From positions 250,001-310,000 of the forward strand of contig WPIO01000083.1 of assembly GCA_009760855.2 (NCBI GenBank): a stretch of DNA of 60,000 nucleotides. Reading direction: 5' to 3'. The notes under the pieces are model-generated. The model had not been told where the DNA came from. It made no database searches and saw nothing but the letters and a program-made list of their open reading frames with translations. Of the stretch, positions 59,140 to 60,000 are shown piece after piece; the stretch's first letter is position 1; the number at the start of each line of letters is the position of its first letter. This DNA comes from Cristatella mucedo. Taxonomy: Eukaryota > Bryozoa > Phylactolaemata > Cristatellidae. Made by a program: the position numbers and the translations under genes.

Positions 59140-60000
59140 GCCCCGATAATAATAATAATACATTTGTATATCGACCTCCGAAAACTGAATCTCTTTCTAG
59201 GCACTTTACAAATGCTGTACAGGAAGCATTACCAACGATTGGTGGTAAAATCGGCAAACAGCCGGCATTATGTAAGCAGGTACCTGCGCACAAAGGACGA
59301 ATCACAAAGACCCACCAAATGTTGTAATAAACAGGGGCGTTTAAAGGTTCTTTTTAAATGTCGTTACGTCAGAGGACGTCGTGATATGCGTCGGTAGTGA
59401 GTTCCAGGCTGTTGTTGGAGCATAAGAACTACAGGCACTGTCTCCAACGGCTTTGAGGTTCGTACGAGGTATGGCTAAACGATTCGAGTCAGAAGAGCAG
59501 TTTGTACGCTTCTTCACCTGACGGGAATTAGTTTCGATAGGTAGGCTGGAGCCAGAAATGAAAGGAACCTAAAAGTGAGTGACCGAACCTTGCAGTCGAT
59601 TCGCTGCTTGATTGGCAGCCAGTGCAGGTCGGCTAGAAGTCGGTGGTGTGATGTGGCAACTGTGTCGCTCACGACAGATGAGCCTAGTTGCAGAATTTCG
59701 TATCAACTGTATGCGCCTGATTGCACACGCAGGGAGACCAGCAAGCAGTGAGTTACAGAAGTCGAAACGGGATGTTACAAATACATGGACCAATTTGGAT
59801 GTAGTATTCCTGTCTCAGCAAGCCCAATTTTCGGCAATGTTATGCAGATGAAATAGGCAGACTTGATTGCAGAGCTGATGTGGTCGTCAAATGAAAGGTC
59901 GCTTTGGAACAAGAGATCTAGATCACATGCACATTCAACAGGAGATACACTGGTGGAGCCGATTTTGAGCTTTAGGTTTTCCAATTTCTGAATCACACTT
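59140..60000 (-). mobile_element. LINE-B 3' half, running off the window
   Basis: AAT repeat and tail at 59145-59215, 3' UTR, then the C-terminal coding region. The minus strand shows [20 protein letters not shown] and SDLSFDDHISSAIKSAYF with one frameshift between. It continues past 60000. Confidence 0.75.

Overview
This window is animal nuclear DNA. It has no operons or ribosome-binding sites. Coding signal comes in short exons bounded by GT/AG splice sites, and most of the rest is decayed retroelements, SINEs, one DNA transposon family and microsatellites. The clearest host gene is a complete eight-exon cyclin A on the minus strand (35983-38666). Its split exons and the vertebrate-like repeat families suggest an invertebrate metazoan, perhaps a lophotrochozoan; the phylum is a weak inference.

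Layout: 1-14 kb holds fragments of two non-LTR retrotransposon families (called LINE-A and LINE-B here), a diverged inverted-repeat element (6366-7182, second copy at 10140-10618) and a LINE-A copy nested inside a LINE-B tail (11263-12663). At 14-18 kb there is an unnamed three-exon coding region on the minus strand (14066-14579) and a Gly/Ala/Ser-rich exon (17176-17440). From 18 to 28 kb LINE-B copies and two tRNA-derived SINE families dominate, with TG/TA and GA microsatellites. A likely first exon with paired CCAAT boxes lies at 28676-28886. Two hAT transposons (30180-31870 and 39220-45888) bracket the GC-rich cyclin A locus. The second hAT has been split by a LINE-B cluster and by a LINE-A tail.

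From 46 to 60 kb there is an LTR-like, very GC-rich block (46860-48612), a candidate signal-peptide exon (51434-51559), a relic of a widespread transposon-linked protein (52060-53353), more LINE-B, a frameshifted secreted-protein-like exon (55967-56239) and a Ser/Asp-repeat exon (57467-57669).

How the parts relate: LINE-B ends in a palindromic stem-loop followed by ATT repeats. The tRNA-headed SINE-1 carries the same stem-loop at its own 3' end, the arrangement expected when a SINE is copied by a LINE's reverse transcriptase. The cyclin A upstream region carries a CCAAT box followed by a CDE/CHR-like site, as in cell-cycle-controlled promoters. I found no convincing wholly new system. The best leads are the LINE/SINE stem-loop partnership, the inverted-repeat family, the unnamed gene at 14 kb and the LTR-like block.
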